In this document: positions 4,460 to 7,885 of the stretch, in pieces
Layout: each line of letters starts with the position of its first letter
Position numbering within the stretch: position 1 is the first letter of the stretch
NCBI GenBank assembly: GCA_016207445.1
Contig: JACQPS010000321.1
Coordinates: 1-7,885 of the forward strand
Origin: Gemmatimonadota bacterium
GTDB taxonomy: Bacteria > Gemmatimonadota > Gemmatimonadetes > Longimicrobiales > RSA9
Direction of reading: 5' to 3'
DNA: 7,885 nucleotides
Notes under the pieces: generated by a model
Told to the model about the DNA's origin: nothing
Seen by the model: only the letters and a program-made list of their open reading frames with translations
The model's database searches: none
Program-made: the position numbers and the translations under genes

Positions 4460-7400
4460 ATGCGCCTCTCAGTTCGCGCCGCCGTACCGAGCGCATCCCT
4501 CGTCGTGCTGCTGCTGGGGCTGTTCGCCGGCTCGGCCGCGGCACAGCAGACGACGGGGAAGATCGAGGGCCGGGTCCTGGATGCCCAGTCGGGGCAGCCG
4601 CTGATCGGGGCCCAGGTCTCGGTGGTCGGCACCCGCTACGGCAATATCACCAACGAGGAGGGCTACTACTTCCTCAATAACATCCCGGCGGGGCTGCACG
4701 ACATCCAGGCGCAGTACATTGGCTACCAGACCGTCACCGTCGTCAGCCAGCGCGTGCTGGTGGGCCAGAGCATCACCCTCAACTTCCAGATGCAGTCGCA
4801 GGCGATCGCGCTCGAGGCGATCACCGTCGAGGGTGAGGCCAACCCGCTGGTCCCGCGCGACCAGACCCAGACCAAGTCGATCATTACCGGCGACGTTGCC
4901 GACGCGATCCCCGTCGAGAACGTCCGCCAGATCGTGGCACTGCAGCCGGGGATCGTCGAGACCGGCGACCGGCGCGGCCAGGTGGTGCGCGGCGGCCGCC
5001 CGGGCGAGGCCGCGGTCTATCTGGACGGCGTGCTGGTCCGCAACTTCAACGCGGGCGCCCAATCCGAGATCAGCGTGCAGAACAGCGCGGTCGAGGAGGT
5101 GGACGTGCTGGTCGGCGGCTTCGGCGCCGAATACGGCCAGGCCATGTCCGGCGTCATCAACCTGGTCTCCCGGGGCGGCGGCACCCGCTTCAGCGGCGCG
5201 CTCGGCATCGAGACCGACCAGATCGCGCTCGAGCGCAACTTCGGCTACACCCGGCTCGAGGCCAGCATCGCCGGCCCCATTCTCGGCGAGGCGCTCGGGT
5301 TCTCCGCAGCGCTCACCGCGATCGGCCAGGAGGACGCCCGTCCGACCTTCATGGGCTCGGAGATCGGCAGCCTCACGTTCCCGAGCCTGGCCGACCCCGA
5401 CGCGACCGTGACCTTCCCGATCGGGCAGACCCGCTTCTTCCAGCCGACCGGCGCGCTGACCAACGTCGCGACCGGCGAGGCCGCGACCGCCGCGGACTGC
5501 CTGGCCGGGACTGTCGAATGCGTGCACAACTTCGAGGAGATCCAGGATCTCGGCGATAAGAAGCCGTGGAACAACGGCGACGAGTACAACCTCAACTTCA
5601 ACGTGCGCGGCACGCTGGCCAGCACCCGCTATAACCTGGGGCTGACGCTGGCGCGCCAGCAGCGCCGGTTCTTCGATGCGCAGCTCCAGTTCCGGCCGCA
5701 CGGCCTGTCCGCGCGCCGTGACAAGCAGTGGCTGCTGCGCGGCGGCATCGAGCAGGTGCTGTTCCAGGGCGCGGAGAGCGGCGCCAACCTGCGCGTGAAC
5801 GTGGGCATCGGCGAGGACGAGTTCGTCGCCGGCATCCTCGGCAACGAGCTCGCGGACACGCTCGACGTCATCCGCGGCGATAAATTCCCGATGGATGGCG
5901 ATCTCCTCGGCTTCACCTTCGATGATTTCGCCTACCCCTTCGAGGACAGCTATACCATCGAGCGCTGGTTCGAGCGCTTCGATTCCATGGCGGACAACCC
6001 GGCGCTGGATTACCTCACGCCCATCGTCACGCTCACGAATCCTGCGACCGGCGAGCCGTGGACGCTCCAGGACGCGACGACAGTGTTCCGCGGCGGCGCG
6101 AACGTCGATGAGCCCTTCGGCCTGGGTGACTTCTTCTGCTGCTTTGCGCGTTACGGCGTGCGCCGCGAGAAGACTTTCTCGATCCGCGGCGACATCGACT
6201 GGCAGGTCAACCGCTGGAACCGCGTCCTGGTGGGCGCCGAGGTCCTCAAGAAGGACATCGTCAATATCGGCCTCGGCAGTCTCGGGGTGACCGCGCAAAG
6301 CGGCGTGAGCGTCACGAGCCCGACCTTCCAGAACGTGTTCCAGGCCGAGCCGACCATCGCGGGCTTTTACGCCAAGGACCGTCTCGACCTGGGCGAGGTC
6401 GTGGTGGAGCTGGGCGCGCGGCTCGACATGTTCGACAGCGACGTGCTGTATCCCGAGATCCCGGGCTTCGCGCTCCCGGTCTCCGACCCGGTGACCGGAG
6501 AGAAGAACGTGCCCAACCTCGTCGAGCAGGAGACGCAGTGGCAGTTCAGCCCGCGGCTGGGTGTGGGTTTCCCCGTCACGGAGAACACGCAGTTCCGGCT
6601 GAGCTACGGCCACTTCACGCAGGTGCCGGCGCTCTACGCGCTGTTCGCGGGCGTGACGAGCGACCTGAACAAGACGAACCCGAACACGATTTTCGGCCGC
6701 CCGATCGACTTCGGCCGCACCGTGGGCTTCGAGTTCGGCTTCACGCACTCGTTCAACCCGCAGACGGTGGTCGACATCTCCGGCTACACGCGCGACAAGC
6801 AGGGAGACGTCACCTTCCGCACCAGCCTGGTCGATCTGCCGAACCAGCCGAACACGACGGTCAAGATCATGAGCAACGCGGACTTCGGCTATACGCGCGG
6901 GCTGGATGTCCGGCTGACGCGGCGGTTCGCGAACATCCTCAACCTCGGGGCCAACTACAGCTACCTCACCTCGAAGAGCACCGGCTCCGACCCGAACACG
7001 TACCTGATCACCATCGGCCGCCAGACCAACCCGGTCACAGGCGAGCCGATCCCGCCGCCGCAGTCGACGTTCGCGACGGACTTCGATCAGCGGCACACGA
7101 TCTCGGCGTCCGGCGTGATCACGACGCCCGCCGATTTCTCGGTCGGGAATCCGGCGCTCGACTTCCTGCTGCGCAACCTGCATACGAGCCTCGCCTTCCA
7201 GGCGCGCAGCGGGTTGCCGTACACGAAGACCCGCACCGACTATGCGACCGCCTCGATCGGCGGACCGGACCCGGTCTTCTTTATCGGCGATTTCCAGCAG
7301 ACGCGCCTGCCCTGGACCTACATCATAAACGCGCGGGTGGGGCGTAACCTCCGCGTGGGCGGCAGCAGCCTGCTGGCCTTCGTCAGCGTGCGCAACCTGC

Positions 7401-7735
7401 TGGACACGAAGAACGTGCTGGACGTGTTCTCCAAGACCGGCTCGCCCATCAACCCGGGCCTGACCGCGCTGCTGAGCGGCACCACCGGCAGTTCCCGCGT
7501 ATCCGACGAGGAGATCGTGATCGCCGACGAGGAGGATGCGTTCCGACGGGCGCTGCTCGAGCGCAGGGAGCGGACGTTCGGCAACGGGGACGGTGTGCTG
7601 AGCGTGGAGGAGCAGCAAAGCATCTCCATCCAGTCCTTCTTCGCCGGTGGGCACAACCCGGAGTTGGGCCAGTTCACCGGCTACTATTTCGGCGAGCCGC
7701 GCCAGATCCGGCTCGGCTTCGAGTGGCGGTTCTAA
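4460..7735 (+). CDS. TonB-dependent outer-membrane receptor with carboxypeptidase-regulatory-like domain
   Basis: This 1091-residue protein would import an unknown substrate across the outer membrane using TonB/ExbBD energy. A signal peptide (1-28, cleaved in SAAA-QQ) is followed by a beta-sandwich domain (about 33-112, GKIEGRVLDAQSGQPLIGAQ... GYYFLNNIPAG), a TonB-box-like AITVEG (120-125), the plug (about 140-240, with VVRGGRPGEAAVYLDG, VEEVDVLVGGFGAEYGQ and GVINLVSRGG) and a long barrel. It ends IRLGFEWRF, the aromatic C-terminal signature recognised by the BAM machinery. The plug lacks a SusC signature and no SusD gene is adjacent. Oddities are a degenerate EF-hand-like loop (1040-1051), a vicinal Cys pair (560-561), a Cys347/Cys354 pair, and four copies of a [TS][ND]x[AV]TGE turn motif. 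The strong Shine-Dalgarno supports the start at 4460. A structured leader precedes it and a secreted-protein gene follows 61 bp later. Family assignment is firm, substrate unknown. Confidence 0.95.
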   Translation: MRLSVRAAVPSASLVVLLLGLFAGSAAAQQTTGKIEGRVLDAQSGQPLIGAQVSVVGTRYGNITNEEGYYFLNNIPAGLHDIQAQYIGYQTVTVVSQRVLVGQSITLNFQMQSQAIALEAITVEGEANPLVPRDQTQTKSIITGDVADAIPVENVRQIVALQPGIVETGDRRGQVVRGGRPGEAAVYLDGVLVRNFNAGAQSEISVQNSAVEEVDVLVGGFGAEYGQAMSGVINLVSRGGGTRFSGALGIETDQIALERNFGYTRLEASIAGPILGEALGFSAALTAIGQEDARPTFMGSEIGSLTFPSLADPDATVTFPIGQTRFFQPTGALTNVATGEAATAADCLAGTVECVHNFEEIQDLGDKKPWNNGDEYNLNFNVRGTLASTRYNLGLTLARQQRRFFDAQLQFRPHGLSARRDKQWLLRGGIEQVLFQGAESGANLRVNVGIGEDEFVAGILGNELADTLDVIRGDKFPMDGDLLGFTFDDFAYPFEDSYTIERWFERFDSMADNPALDYLTPIVTLTNPATGEPWTLQDATTVFRGGANVDEPFGLGDFFCCFARYGVRREKTFSIRGDIDWQVNRWNRVLVGAEVLKKDIVNIGLGSLGVTAQSGVSVTSPTFQNVFQAEPTIAGFYAKDRLDLGEVVVELGARLDMFDSDVLYPEIPGFALPVSDPVTGEKNVPNLVEQETQWQFSPRLGVGFPVTENTQFRLSYGHFTQVPALYALFAGVTSDLNKTNPNTIFGRPIDFGRTVGFEFGFTHSFNPQTVVDISGYTRDKQGDVTFRTSLVDLPNQPNTTVKIMSNADFGYTRGLDVRLTRRFANILNLGANYSYLTSKSTGSDPNTYLITIGRQTNPVTGEPIPPPQSTFATDFDQRHTISASGVITTPADFSVGNPALDFLLRNLHTSLAFQARSGLPYTKTRTDYATASIGGPDPVFFIGDFQQTRLPWTYIINARVGRNLRVGGSSLLAFVSVRNLLDTKNVLDVFSKTGSPINPGLTALLSGTTGSSRVSDEEIVIADEEDAFRRALLERRERTFGNGDGVLSVEEQQSISIQSFFAGGHNPELGQFTGYYFGEPRQIRLGFEWRF

Positions 7736-7744
7736 CCGGAACGG

Positions 7745-7774
7745 GTGGGGAGGCGCGGCGGCGCGCCTCCCCAC
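7745..7774 (+). terminator. Perfect 13-bp hairpin after the receptor gene
   Basis: The 13 bases at 7745-7757 are the exact reverse complement of 7762-7774 around a GCGG tetraloop, with a very GC-rich stem. It begins 10 nt after the receptor stop and ends 22 nt before the next start. There is no T run after it (ATTACG follows), so it is not a classic intrinsic terminator. It may terminate partially, or protect the upstream message from 3' exonucleases so that the two genes are expressed at different levels. Confidence 0.7.
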
Positions 7775-7796
7775 ATTACGCACACGGAGTGCTCTC

Positions 7797-7885
7797 ATGA
7801 ATCGATTTCGAGTGTTCGTCTGGGGTCTCGCGCTGACCGGCGCCACGCTCGTCGCGGCCGGCTCGCTCTCGGCGCAGACCACCAC
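7797..7885 (+). CDS. Exported protein, N-terminal signal peptide only
   Basis: Only 29 codons are visible before the right edge. The peptide has a basic start (MNRFR), a hydrophobic core (VFVWGLALTGATLVAAG) and a cleavage site at SLSA-QTTT, a clear Sec signal peptide. GGAG at 7786-7789 lies 7 nt before the ATG, a good ribosome-binding site. It follows the receptor on the same strand with a hairpin between them, suggesting one operon and perhaps a periplasmic or outer-membrane partner of the receptor. Nothing visible identifies the mature protein. Confidence 0.75.
   Translation, partial: MNRFRVFVWGLALTGATLVAAGSLSAQTT

Noticed and set aside
4469..7885. Very long open frame on the minus strand opposite the TonB receptor
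   Set aside because: It is rich in Arg, Glu, Val and His with no domain pattern and lies exactly antisense to a well-supported receptor; such shadow frames are expected in GC-rich genes.

Overview
This GC-rich window most resembles a chromosomal fragment from a free-living Gram-negative bacterium, possibly Gemmatimonadota or a relative. That placement is inference. It rests on the high GC content, on a 1091-residue TonB-dependent receptor with an N-terminal carboxypeptidase-regulatory-like domain that lacks a SusC-type plug signature, and on two further genes starting with signal peptides that end in an Ala/Ser-Ala-Gln-like cleavage site. There is no marker gene that fixes the phylum.

Layout: (1) On the minus strand lie a hydantoinase/oxoprolinase subunit A gene (hyuA, 353-2422) and, 14 bp after its stop and close enough for translational coupling, the start of an exported outer-membrane beta-barrel protein that runs off the left edge (1-338). 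(2) Divergently, on the plus strand, trpE (2455-3996) encodes anthranilate synthase component I. Only 32 bp separate the two start codons, so each promoter must overlap the other gene's coding sequence. (3) A 463-bp gene-free stretch (3997-4459) holds a weak hairpin pair after trpE, a perfect 7-bp inverted repeat, a reasonable sigma-70-like promoter and an apparently structured leader of about 200 nt with consecutive hairpins. (4) A TonB-dependent receptor (4460-7735) with a strong Shine-Dalgarno sequence fills most of the right half. (5) A perfect 13-bp hairpin follows it, then the start of another exported protein (7797-7885, cut by the right edge), probably co-transcribed with the receptor.

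How the genes relate: trpE commits chorismate to tryptophan and retains the LLES feedback-site motif, but no trpG, trpD or trpC is beside it. HyuA is an ATP-dependent ring-opening or carboxylating subunit that normally works with HyuB, but no hyuB is adjacent. The receptor and the downstream secreted protein look like an outer-membrane uptake unit of unknown substrate. I found no tRNA, rRNA, CRISPR array or transposase gene. The most interesting unexplained element is the hairpin-rich leader and operator-like repeat in front of the receptor. I do not see a clear novel multi-gene system.
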